DNA from: Sordaria brevicollis
Taxonomy: Eukaryota > Ascomycota > Sordariomycetes > Sordariales > Sordariaceae
Direction: 5' to 3'
Assembly: GCA_033439795.1 (NCBI GenBank)
Contig: JAUTDP010000008.1
Coordinates: 2,046,001 to 2,110,000 of the forward strand
Length of the DNA stretch: 64,000 nucleotides
The notes under the pieces are model-generated. The model was not told where the DNA came from, searched no databases, and worked only from the letters and a program-made list of their open reading frames with translations. Positions within the stretch are counted from its first letter, which is position 1. Each line of letters starts with the position of its first letter. The position numbers and the translations under genes were made by a program. Of this stretch, positions 37,153 to 46,596 are shown one piece after another.

Positions 37153-37777
37153 TTATTTACTCCCTCCCGACCCCTGTGGTGCTGAACCCGAAGGCCCAGC
37201 CCCTCCTCCATCCTTGGGTTTATACTTTGGCATCTTCTCATACGCATTGGGACTTGGCCTCCTTTCCCTCTTATTCCCCTTGTCACCGCCGTGCTTCCTC
37301 CCGCGTCCATGGTCATGGCTGCAGCCGCCTTCCCCATGATCGTGGCTATGGTTATGAGATCGCCTACCACCACTGCCACCACCTCCACCGCCGCCAGATG
37401 TGATTCGTTTGTCTTGGTCGGGTTCCGAGTCCGAGTCCGAGTCGGAAGATGAAGAGGAGGAAGAATCGTCGCTAGACTCGTCTACGCCTTTTGGTCGGTG
37501 GTAGATGCAGCAGACTTTTTGGAGCGGATTGTCAGCAGAAGTTTTTTAGGATTATTGTTGTGAGAGGGAGAAAAAAAAAACCTTTGGACTTCTTTCTCCC
37601 GAGACCTTCGTTGTCAACGACATCGCTACGCCATTGTACTGATCGCCCGTTCGAGTGTGCGCCGCGTAGTCGCAAGATGGCCGGGGCAGAGGTCTCGGTT
37701 TGAGTTTGGGTCGAGGCGGCAGTTTGACTGGCGGATGGTTGCGCTGGCTGCGCTTGTCGGTGGGCGATGGAGGCCAT
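37153..37777 (-). CDS. ypi1: Type 1 protein phosphatase inhibitor Ypi1 (inhibitor-3/PPP1R11 family)
   Basis: Ypi1 binds and regulates the nuclear PP1 catalytic subunit (Glc7). Exons complement(37582..37777, 37153..37514) sum to 186 codons. The diagnostic block is ILRLRGAHSNGRSVQWRSDV, containing the PP1-binding RVxF-class motif (SVQW). It continues VDNEGLGRKKSK and, across the intron, VCCIYHRPKGVDESS. After it come an S/D-rich stretch, then a His/Gly-rich tail (SHNHSHDHGEGGCSHDHGRG) and a basic, Pro-containing end. The intron (37515..37581) begins GTTTTTTTTTT, an odd donor in which a ten-T run replaces the usual purine-rich consensus. Its branch region (GCTGACAA) and the downstream frame support it. 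At 185 residues it is near the family's usual size. Confidence 0.92.
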
Positions 37778-38763
37778 GGTGATTGTGTGTGTGTGTGTGA
37801 TTTGTGTATGTGTTTGGTGTATGGGGATTGTTTCTCTCGGTAAGATGTGTGTGCTCCGGAAAGGTGTCTCGTTCGTAGGTAGGGTAGCCGCAGAGGTTGA
37901 TGTTGAGAAGAGAGAGGTTCCGGACAGCGCTTCCTTTTCGACAAAGGCACGGTTTCGAGGGTGCTTAAAGGTGGTGTGATCTGTCTGAGAAAGGAGTTAG
38001 GTGATCGTCGTATGAATATGATCCGGTCATGCGACAACAATTTGCGGTCTGAGTCTTTGGAAACTTGGTGATCGTCGCTGGCTGACGAGGAGTGTGCCTG
38101 TGTGCCTGGCAAGAACCAGAACTTTTTTATGCGACCGGACTCTTGCCGCGGGGTGGGTTCCAGGCTGTTGTTCCTCCGGCTGTCATCTCGATCTGACAGC
38201 TCTCGGCCCGTCTCCCTGGGCCTGTGTGTGTCGCGCAATGGGTATTGGTTGGGAGAATAGGGTATGGTACCTTCTAGACAGTGGATAGGTAGGTTGAGGA
38301 CGGAGGAGAATGTAGGGAAGATAGTACTCGTTAACACGCCGCGGTGTGTGTATCGTTGATGGTCGTTAGAGCAACCTATGATGACGGAGAGATCGCTACC
38401 GCTGAAGGTTTTCGGTTTTGGCGCCTTTTTCCCCACGTTCCTTCGTCATTCCATCTTCCACATTCCTTCCGCCAAGACCAACAGATTGGAGCAGACAATG
38501 CAGGGCAGCCAATCAAATGTGGGGCGAAGATCGCCTGCGGGAAGGAAGCCGGAGAGGCAGGATTGACAGGGGGCCCTGGCAGCTCAAGCGCAAGCGTCCG
38601 CAACGTTCGGTTCTCTCTCAACCCTGATGGTAGATCGCTGCTTTAACCCTGAACCATACAAAATGTAGTTCCAACGGCACCCTGAATTGAGCCTCATTGT
38701 GTTATCGGGAAGGGACCACTACAAATAAACAAAACGGTTTGTTGGATATCAAGCTATCCATAG

Positions 38764-39083
38764 TACAATACAATACTGGTTTGTTTATTAGTTCGATACT
38801 TCTAGCCGGGGTTAAACCAGGGGGTTTTGGAGCTCTCATCGGCCTTCTGAGGGTTTTCGTTTGAAGCAATTCACAATAATCAGGGCTTAGAACGCCACGA
38901 AAGCCTCTCTTCTGCTTCTGTCCGTCCCTCTAAAGCTCCTCAGAGACCGATAAGCATAAGAAAGCCGTCCCCTTCGGCGCCCTTCCGCTCGATGCCTAAA
39001 CGCTTCTCAACTTCGAATGGCTCAAGAGAGGAAATGGGCGCTTTTTGGTACCAAGCTAACAAACAAACCAGGGTTAGATTGTA
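38764..39083. mobile_element. MITE-like element, copy B
   Basis: The left end TACAATACAATACTGGTTTG and the reverse complement of the right end, TACAATCTAACCCTGGTTTG, match at 16 of 20 bases. The match goes on inward (TTTRTTAG). The ends are the same family as copy A at 17,158. The 320-bp element has a more GC-rich centre than copy A and shares with it only the terminal ~30-35 bp. No ORF of note. TA at each outer edge fits a TA target duplication. Confidence 0.75.
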
Positions 39084-40124
39084 TATCCTTTCCACGTGCG
39101 TGCTATACCATCAAAGTTTTCCGTTGGTGTTCGGGAACTGGCGTCTGTTTACATGTCAAAGAATGAGTGAGCATGGGAGGTTTGGACATTGAGATGTTTG
39201 AGGCCGTAGCAAAGGGTAGCACATGTTCTTCAACATCCTTTTTATATCTTTCACATCTGGCTTAGTTAGTCGTCACCGCGGCAAACGGGTTGCCTCGTTC
39301 CATCAAGCGGCCAGTCTTGTGTGTTCTATCAAGTCAACAACGACAGAAAGTAGTGCCGGTCCAGCCAATGGCAGCCTAAAGTCGACCTTGCGACGCTTGC
39401 GTACCCCTTCATCCCACTGATGCCACTTGGGATGTTCGTGTTGAGCAGCTGGCGTGGCAGCACAATGGAAGCATCTTATATCCGTGATCCTTGAGCTTGT
39501 GAACCTCTTTTGGATGTTGTGTTGCCTCAGAAGACCAACATCACCAAACACCACCAAACACCCCGCGTTGCACAACGTTCGATGCTTGCCAAACATCACT
39601 GGTCCTCATTGCCGTCCTTTTTCTGTTGGCAAGTGGAAAGCTTCCGGCAATCGGCTCTCCCGTAAACCCTTCACCTCTCCTCCATGCTGCCACCGGGTCC
39701 CTGCTCTTGCCTGCCATTCACCTGGACTGCCCTTCACTGACTGAGTGTGTGGACTGTCTTTCTCTTTCTCTCAACCCGTCCACGTTCACGATCCCCAGCT
39801 TCCGCATCCTTCCCGACCAACGGATATCTGTATATCCCCTTCTGCAACCACCCACCTTGCATCCCCGCCCCCGGTTTGAGACCAGGACCCTTTCCCATAC
39901 CGTACTTGATTTCACTTAATCCACAACCACACCCGACCTCTCGACCTTTCTTCCTTCCACCATCTGTTTTCCCTCCACACCGCCTGGCGCGACCGCATTC
40001 GCTAGTCCTAATAATCGCGACTTCGGCCTGGGACATTCGCCATACCCTGTGCCTGGACTCTCCAGCTTAAAAACCGCAGCAACGACACTCATTCGTGGCC
40101 CCGTGACAGTCTGGCTGGCCCCTG

Positions 40125-40132
40125 TGACGTCA
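40125..40132. promoter_or_regulatory. CRE-like palindrome TGACGTCA
   Basis: A perfect 8-bp CRE/ATF-type bZIP site 493 bp upstream of the DUF726 gene start. Relevance to that gene is inferred from position only. Confidence 0.4.
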
Positions 40133-40624
40133 AGGTCGACCTCAGCAACCAGCATCGTGGTACCGCAGTACAACTGCCAGTCCGGTGCCTGCCCTCCGGT
40201 GCCTGCCCTCCGATACAGCAAACAAATCCAGAGACAGAATGACCATCGCTCTTTCCCTCTATCTTTCCTAGCGGGAAAGCATAATCTGAGAGCGAACTCA
40301 CCAGTTTGGGAAGCCACCTGTCACAAGATCTGCACGACCGACCAACCCAATCGATTGGATCTCAATTCCAGACTCACCTGGAAGTCACCTATTGCTCACT
40401 CCTTCCAATTCATTGCCATTACGCACACTCCATCCTGACGAAGCAGTACACTCATACCCTCCGTCTCCGCGCCATAGCGCCGCTACAAGCACTTGCTGCG
40501 CTGTACGAATTGGCCACCGCAATTGCCCACTATTGTAACCCATCCACTCCGCGGTAGCGACTGGGGTGTCAGCAACAACAAGAGAAGGAGCAATCAATGC
40601 TTTTGACGCCTTCCTGAATTGATC

Positions 40625-43087
40625 ATGGCGGCGCTCAAGGATGCTCCCGCACCAGCGGTGCGCCCTTCAAAGGCCTTGGGCCTCAAGACTTGTAACCCAA
40701 TCCCTCCCGGCTTGCCTTCTCCCAAGGATGCCGCCGAAGCAGCATCACCAACCTCACCAACCCTCTCCCACACGGCTTCCGACGACAGCAACAACGCCGA
40801 TATGCCCCCGGCGGCAGACCCAGACATGTTCCCCCGAAGCGGGAGGCTGACTTCAGCGCTATCCTGTCGCCTCAGGAGAAGAACGACTTGACCTCACTCG
40901 TTACCCGAACTACCGATGTTATGCAAAAGAACTTTACCCATGTTTACGACTCAGCCGGCCTGGTCGATGACACTCCCCCGGTGCGTAACAAGTTCTGGAG
41001 CGGACTTCCGGCCCATTTACGTGATTTCAGCATCACCAAGCCACCCCCTCCCGTGGAGACGCAACCCCAGAACACCAAGAAGCGCACCAAGGGTAAGACC
41101 TCGAGGGCCCAAAAGGAAAATGGAAACTTGCCTCGAGACAACAAGCCCATTACAGGTGCTGCACTGCAGCCAGCTAATCCTTCTAATCTGAATATCCAAC
41201 GCGCCCCTGAACAGGAGAATGACAAGACAATTGGACCCTACCTTCAGGAGCTGAAAAAGGAAGCCATGCTGCACTTCAAGAAATGGCAGACAGCGGTGCA
41301 TAAGAGAGTGGGTGACATTTCTGTCAAGCGGACTGGAGATGCCAACTTCAACTCCACGGCGCCCAACAACAGGCGAGGCAGGAACAGGCCTAATGGTGAG
41401 TACTTACTCCACCCAGTCCAGTCTTATATACCTCTATAGTGTGGCAGCAGCTAATACCTTGACAGGAGTTACAGCGTCCAGTATTGAGCCTGACCACTTC
41501 CTAACGCAACTCTACCCACCCCTCCCGACGACACTCTGCTACTGGCCCTTAGAAAAGAGACTCCTGGTGCTCCACGCTCTGTTGCTCCTCTTGCTGTCTC
41601 TTGAGCATTACAGCGCATATACTCGGGTGCTCATGCTCCATATCACCTCCTCGCTGAACCTTCCTCTCCGCGTCCTCGTTGATGATGAGGTTCGTGTTGT
41701 CAAGGCCATTGCCTGGATGGCCAAGGACATCAATCCAGAGGAGCTGATGCAGAAGAGAATCGAGGAGTGCGCTGGTAAGCCAACCAGGAGATGGAGACAC
41801 GGACTGGCATGTATGGCTGGGACTAGCAGCTTTGGAATACCTGGCCATCTTGCTCCGCCCCTTGTGGCTGCGGGAATCGGATCCATCAATGGGGGTTTCG
41901 GGCTTGGGCCTACTGCTTCTGCCGGCATTTTGGGTTCGATGGGCGAGAGCGCTTTTGTTGTTGGTGCTCTGCTCGGTATCTACAATGCCAGAACTTCGAT
42001 CAAGTTGATGGAGCAGTACACCAAGGAGATCCAGGACTTCGCCTTTATTCCCCTGCGCGGCTCGATTGACCAAGATGGCGAAATTGGCAAAATCCAGCCA
42101 GATGCTCGTCGTCTTCGAGTTGTGCTGACCATTAGTGGATGGCTGGCCGACGAGTCGGACGTCACTAACCCCTGGCGGGCTTTGGGACAGGCGAACGAGG
42201 TATACGCTGTGCGTTGGGAAGTGGACTCGCTGTCGAAGATGGGTACCGCTTTGGAGACTGTCGTAAGGAGCTCGGCGTGGTCCATGGCAAAGAAGGAAAT
42301 CATTGCTCGGACCAGTGAGCCTCCTTCCAATATCCCAAAGTGTGACCTTTCGAGACGCGCTAACAAACATGGTCCAGTTTTCACCAGCATGACGGAATCC
42401 CTTTGGCCGCTCGGCTTGCTCAAGATCAACAAGATTATCGACAACCCCTGGAGCGTCGGCATGGTCCGCGCTGACAAGGCCGGTGCTCTTCTCGCCGACG
42501 CCATCATGAACAAAGCTCACGGAGAGCGCGGAGTGACGCTAATCGGCTACAGTCTCGGCGCCCGTGCAATCTATGTCTGTCTGATGGTCCTAGCTGAGCG
42601 CAGAGCTTTCGGTCTCGTCGAGAACGCCGTCATGATGGGTACGCCGGCGCCCTCGGAAGCCCGTGTCTGGTGTACCATGAGGAGCGTAGTCTCTGGCCGA
42701 CTTGTCAACGTATTCTCGGAGAACGACTACTTGCTAGGGTTCTTGTATCGAACCAGCAGCATCCAGTTTGGCGTCGCAGGTTTGCAACGGATCGAGGGTA
42801 TTGACGGTGTCGAGAATGTTGATGTCTCTGCTAAGGTCAGTGGACATCTCCGATACCAATACCTCGCCGGGAGCATCCTAAAGCACATCAACTGGGAGGA
42901 CATCAACCATGAGCAGGTCAGCCGCGACGAGGCAGCCATGGTAGCCGCCGAAGAAAGGGTGCGAGAGCGCGAGAAGAAGCGGGACGCCGTCGAGCGTGGA
43001 ATTGTGTTTATTGATAAAGCCAAGGATGCTGCCAAGAACGATCCGGGTATTATCAGGACCCGGATGAGGAAGAAGAACAAGAGGTAA
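40625..43087 (+). CDS. DUF726 alpha/beta-hydrolase-fold membrane protein (TMCO4/yeast Mil1-like), with an apparent 1-nt frame break
   Basis: DUF726 proteins have an alpha/beta-hydrolase fold; yeast Mil1 (YFL034W) is an adaptin-interacting lipase-like member. Exons are 40625..41395, 41466..42314 and 42378..43087. The hydrolase nucleophile elbow GYSLGARAIY is clear. Other family features are the glycine-rich membrane segment GIPGHLAPPLVAAGIGSING...LGPTASAGILG, the strand LTISGWLADESDVTNPWRAL and the C-terminal SGHLRYQYLAGSIL. The N-terminal ~100 residues are P/S-rich. The frame breaks at a five-C run, 40,831-40,835. One more C would give continuous sequence into ADFSAILSPQEKNDLTSLVT. The 63-nt intron 42315..42377 (GTGAGC, GCTAAC, CAG) is in frame and stop-free, so it could be misread as coding. 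Confidence 0.87.
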
Positions 43088-43630
43088 ACGCGGCATTCGA
43101 CTCGTCATGGGGGAGGATTGGTGAACGTCTAACTTCGGCTTTGCTTTTTGGGACCTAAGCTCCTGCTAATTATTATGTTATGGCAACGATAAGGGGGGTG
43201 TTACAATGCAGGGCTCATGAGAATGAGACAGAAATTCGCACGTTATCTAAATAATTGTAGGATTAGCTTCAGTTCAGTTAGCTTGCTATACCAGAGTAAT
43301 CTCTGGCGATCGGTTTAGGTCATCTGGGTAGGACACACTTAGTATGATACAGGAAACAAATATTGCAGTGTGTCGCTTTAACAGCAGCAGCATAGTTGCT
43401 CCTTGAGTGATTGGTCCCATGAATACACGTGGGAAGATTAAACTCGTGTCGCTCGGCGAGACGGGTATTTAATCTGGTTCCAGACACCCTGACTGGTACC
43501 TTTTTCAAGCCGTGACGTTTTGTCCATCTATTCCGCCCTTCCAGGTTTTGCAGTCTCTCGACGTCAGTCAGCTTAGCAGACCACACTCCTCTACCCTTGA
43601 TGCCACTTCAGCCGCTCATCCCCTATCATT
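43088..43630. other. Convergent 3' flank between the DUF726 and GatC-like genes
   Basis: This 543-bp stretch holds two 3' UTRs. No gene seen. Confidence 0.5.
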
Positions 43631-44344
43631 CTACTCTGACTTCTTCCCACTCCTAACCACAAAGTATCTCCCCACCTTCTGCTCCGCACATCCCAAAACA
43701 TCCCAATCCTCAACCTCATTCTTCTTCTTCTCTTTCATCTCTTCCGTTTTTCTCCTTCTCGGTCGTCGGCAATGACCCACAATATGCTCCTCCGCCAGCG
43801 CCCACTCAAGCGTCTTCAGATCAATTCTGATCTCCGCCATCCCCTCCGGCGACTCATCCCGAACCGAGCTCAGCGGCGCCAGCTCCCTTGAAGGGTCCGA
43901 AGGATCCGTGGTGTCGACCGATTGGATCGAGCGCACGAAGTGCAGGTGGGAGTGCAGAGCTGAGAGGAGGCGGGAGGTGGAAGCGGGATCTGAAGGAGGA
44001 GGGAGGGCGGAGAGGCGTGAGAGGTGGGTGAGTGTTTGGAGTGTTATTTCGGTTTCTTCTGGCTGTGTTGTTGAAGAGGTTGAAGAGGTTGTTGATGATG
44101 TCGATGGTGGGAGAAGAGAGCGGACAGACCAAGTTGGTGTTGACAAGAGAAATGATGGGTCGATTTGAGGTGGTGGTGAAGAGAGTTTGGAGGAGCCGCC
44201 GCGGGCGGTGGATTGGGGGAAGGTTTCGGTTGTGAAAGATCGAGATGACCGGGAGAGGGAGCACGCTAAGCGTGTTGACATGGGGGTTGTGGCTGTGGCT
44301 GTCGTGCGAGCCGCCGCGCGGCAGAAGAGGGGTTTTGTTGTCAT
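43631..44344 (-). CDS. GatC-like mitochondrial protein (Glu-tRNA(Gln) amidotransferase subunit C family)
   Basis: This is likely the GatC-type subunit of mitochondrial glutamyl-tRNA(Gln) amidotransferase, which corrects mischarged tRNA-Gln. It is one exon of 237 residues. The N-terminus (MTTKPLFCRAAARTTATATT...RLACSLSRSSRSFTTE) is Arg/Ser/Ala-rich without acids, typical of a mitochondrial presequence. The GatC-like part (LQTLTHLSRLSALPPPSDPA...LHSHLHFVRSIQSVDT, then PLSSVRDE) lies near residues 110-175. It carries a basic, Lys/Glu-rich extension (RRPRRRKTEEMKEKKKNEVE) and ends AEQKVGRYFVVRSGKKSE, fungal additions not in bacterial GatC. The open frame extends upstream to 44,647, but the ATG at 44,344 gives the proper presequence. 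It is divergent from sec17. Confidence 0.75.
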   Translation of the reverse strand: MTTKPLFCRAAARTTATATTPMSTRLACSLSRSSRSFTTETFPQSTARGGSSKLSSPPPQIDPSFLLSTPTWSVRSLLPPSTSSTTSSTSSTTQPEETEITLQTLTHLSRLSALPPPSDPASTSRLLSALHSHLHFVRSIQSVDTTDPSDPSRELAPLSSVRDESPEGMAEIRIDLKTLEWALAEEHIVGHCRRPRRRKTEEMKEKKKNEVEDWDVLGCAEQKVGRYFVVRSGKKSE

Positions 44345-44956
44345 GTTGGCTTCTTGAGAAGACGGGAAGAAAATGTCTCTATACAGTGTGGTGGTGGAGG
44401 TAGATGAATGGAAAATAAACCCTTGACTTGGCGGGCGTGAAGTTTCGAATATATGGTGCGGCTTAGGAAGACTCTGATTGTGAGACGGTTCAGATGAGGC
44501 TCTGTAAGTAAAAGTCGCGATTTCTGAGGTTGAGCGAGTTGTCAGATGAAAGAAGCGACTTTTGCGAAGTACCTTTTCCTGTTGGGCGTCATAGCTGACC
44601 CCTGTATCACACATGTTAGTGGTCCACTTCCCACTGTTACCCCACAAGCCTCGCAGGGAACCCGTTCAGGCGTCAAGCTGCTCAAGCAGCGATCACAGCC
44701 CGCTAAAAGTCATCCCCCCCCATCCATACCAGCCAACCCCCCAATCCCATCCCGCATACCCCGGGAGACAACGAAACACATCTCCTGCATCCACGAACAC
44801 GACACCATCCCGACCAGAACACCTCAGCTTCTTCCGAGCGCGCTTATTTCAAAACTTTGGAGATACTTATCATCCGGCTTCATATACCGAATCGTAACAA
44901 CAACCTACGTTACTTGCACATCGATATATACCCATCTACACCAACACTTGCCCACC
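44345..44956. promoter_or_regulatory. Divergent promoter region, GatC-like gene and sec17
   Basis: These 612 bp separate the two start codons and should contain both promoters. The sec17 side is C/A-rich. No individual factor site is claimed. Confidence 0.6.
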
Positions 44957-46104
44957 ATGGCCGTCGATCCGCGCGTACTTCAACAAGAGGTTTGAAACCT
45001 GCCCCTCCTTGCGCCTTCTGGCAACTTGGCGACAAATGGACGTCTTGCTGATGCCGTATGCACACAAGTAGGCCGAGAAGACTCTCGCGAGCGCCTCTAA
45101 GGGCTGGGGCCTTTTCTCGAACAAGGAAGACAAGTACCAAAATGCGGCGGATCAATATGTTCAAGCGGCCAATGCCTACAGGTTGCAAAAGTCGAGTACG
45201 TTTTATCGCGAACCATCATATCCATTCACGATGCGCTTTTGGGCGCAATATGAAGCTGGCGACAAGTTCTGACCATCTGCCAAACTATTCCAGACAAGGA
45301 GGCCGGCAAGTGTTTCGAGGAAGCTGCCAAGATTTTCACTGAAAAGTTGAAGGAGCCCAACGATGCGGCGAACGCCATGTTGGACGCCTTCAAGGTCTAC
45401 AGGAAAGATGCACCCGATAGCGCCGTGCGCTGTGTCGAGGCCGCCATCAAGCAATACACGATGGCGGGCAACTTCCGGAGAGCTGCGTCGCACAAAGAAA
45501 ACCAGGCCGAGGTCTACGAGAACGAGCTGGACAACAAGCCTGAGGCTATCAAAGCCTACACAACCGCGGCTGAGTGGTATGAGAACGACGGTGCTGTCGC
45601 GTAAGTGTTCCCATTCCCCATGGCTTTTGCGCAATACGACAGGTCCGACGAGTTGTCTTCTTGGGCTCTTCTAACCCGGTTGTGGATAGTCTTGCGAACA
45701 AGCTGTGGCTCAAGGTAGCCGATCTCTCTGCCCTTGCGGGCGACTACTTCGGCGCAATTGAGAAGTTCGAAAAGGTCGCGGACGCATCGCTCGGCAACAA
45801 CCTGATGAGGTATTCGGTCAAGGAGTACTTCCTCAAGGCCGGTCTCTGCTCCTTGGCGACCAAGGATATGGTCACGGCCCAGCGCAACATCGCCAAGTAC
45901 GCCGAGAAGGACCCATCATTTGGCGGCCAGCGCGAATACCAGCTCCTGGTCGACCTGTTGGAAGCTGCCTCCAACAACAACCTCGAGATGTTCCAGGACA
46001 AGCTGGCTGCGTACGATAAGATGAGCCGGCTCGATGACTGGAAGGCGGCCGTTCTCCTCCACATCAAGAACAATTTTGAGGAGGCGGACAACGAGTTCTC
46101 ATAG
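44957..46104 (+). CDS. sec17: Alpha-SNAP, Sec17
   Basis: Sec17 recruits the Sec18/NSF ATPase to SNARE complexes and drives their disassembly in all membrane fusion steps. Exons 44957..44989, 45072..45195, 45294..45600 and 45690..46104 give 292 residues, the same length as yeast Sec17. The N-terminus MAVDPRVLQQEAEKTLASAS leads to the membrane-contact segment KGWGLFSNKEDKYQNAADQY. The TPR-like helical stack includes AAKIFTEKLKEPNDAANAML, DAPDSAVRCVEAAIKQYTMA and NFRRAASHKENQAEVYE. The C-terminal block is LDDWKAAVLLHIKNNFEEAD. The protein ends NEFS. The first donor is GTTTGA (weak), but a GCTGATG branch point and the exon 2 frame support it. Confidence 0.96.
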
Positions 46105-46596
46105 AGGGGTTGTGGATGAACATATGATATACAGCCATATATCGATTCCTGGTTTTCTCTGCTTTCGTATCGGCGTTTTCGGGTTGGGAAGGGGATGAAC
46201 CATCATATCATTATTACGGTCATCGACAGTCTGTTGATTTTGTTGAAGAAGACGGAAAGACTTTGGCGGTCTTGGAATGAAATAGGCTTAAAGTAATAGA
46301 GACTTTGTTTCTAGTTGGTATGGGGCATTCATACAATCCAACATCGATAGGTACTCAGTTTGTGGTAACCTTGACGGCTGCCCAAGCCATGCATGTGAAG
46401 TGACATGCCATACTTAACCCTGGAGTTGCACTCGGAGATTGGTTATGGACTAGCGTCATGACCCTTATCAATGACACGGGTGGAGCGTGCGCGCCGATAA
46501 GCGACAACTTTTCTAACTTTTCTGAACTCATGGCATCTCAGCACTGCGAAGCGGCTTGCATTGTCCCACTCCAGCGCCATTCCATCACATTTCAAG
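46105..46596. other. Intergenic region sec17 to rrp12
   Basis: This 492-bp stretch holds the sec17 3' flank and the rrp12 promoter. No other feature. Confidence 0.5.

Larger units (their letters stand above)
37778..40624. other. Divergent intergenic region ypi1 to DUF726 gene
   Basis: This 2.85 kb contains the ypi1 promoter (a (GT)n-like tract on the + strand just upstream), MITE copy B (38,764-39,083), and a C/T-rich promoter and leader for the DUF726 gene. A TGACGTCA site lies at 40,125. ORFs here are not convincing. Confidence 0.5.

Noticed and set aside
41549..42520. 323-codon open frame on the - strand
   Set aside because: Antisense shadow of the DUF726 gene, with no recognisable motif.
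44345..44647. N-terminal extension of the GatC-like protein
   Set aside because: Starts without a presequence and covers the divergent promoter of sec17; the ATG at 44,344 fits mitochondrial targeting.
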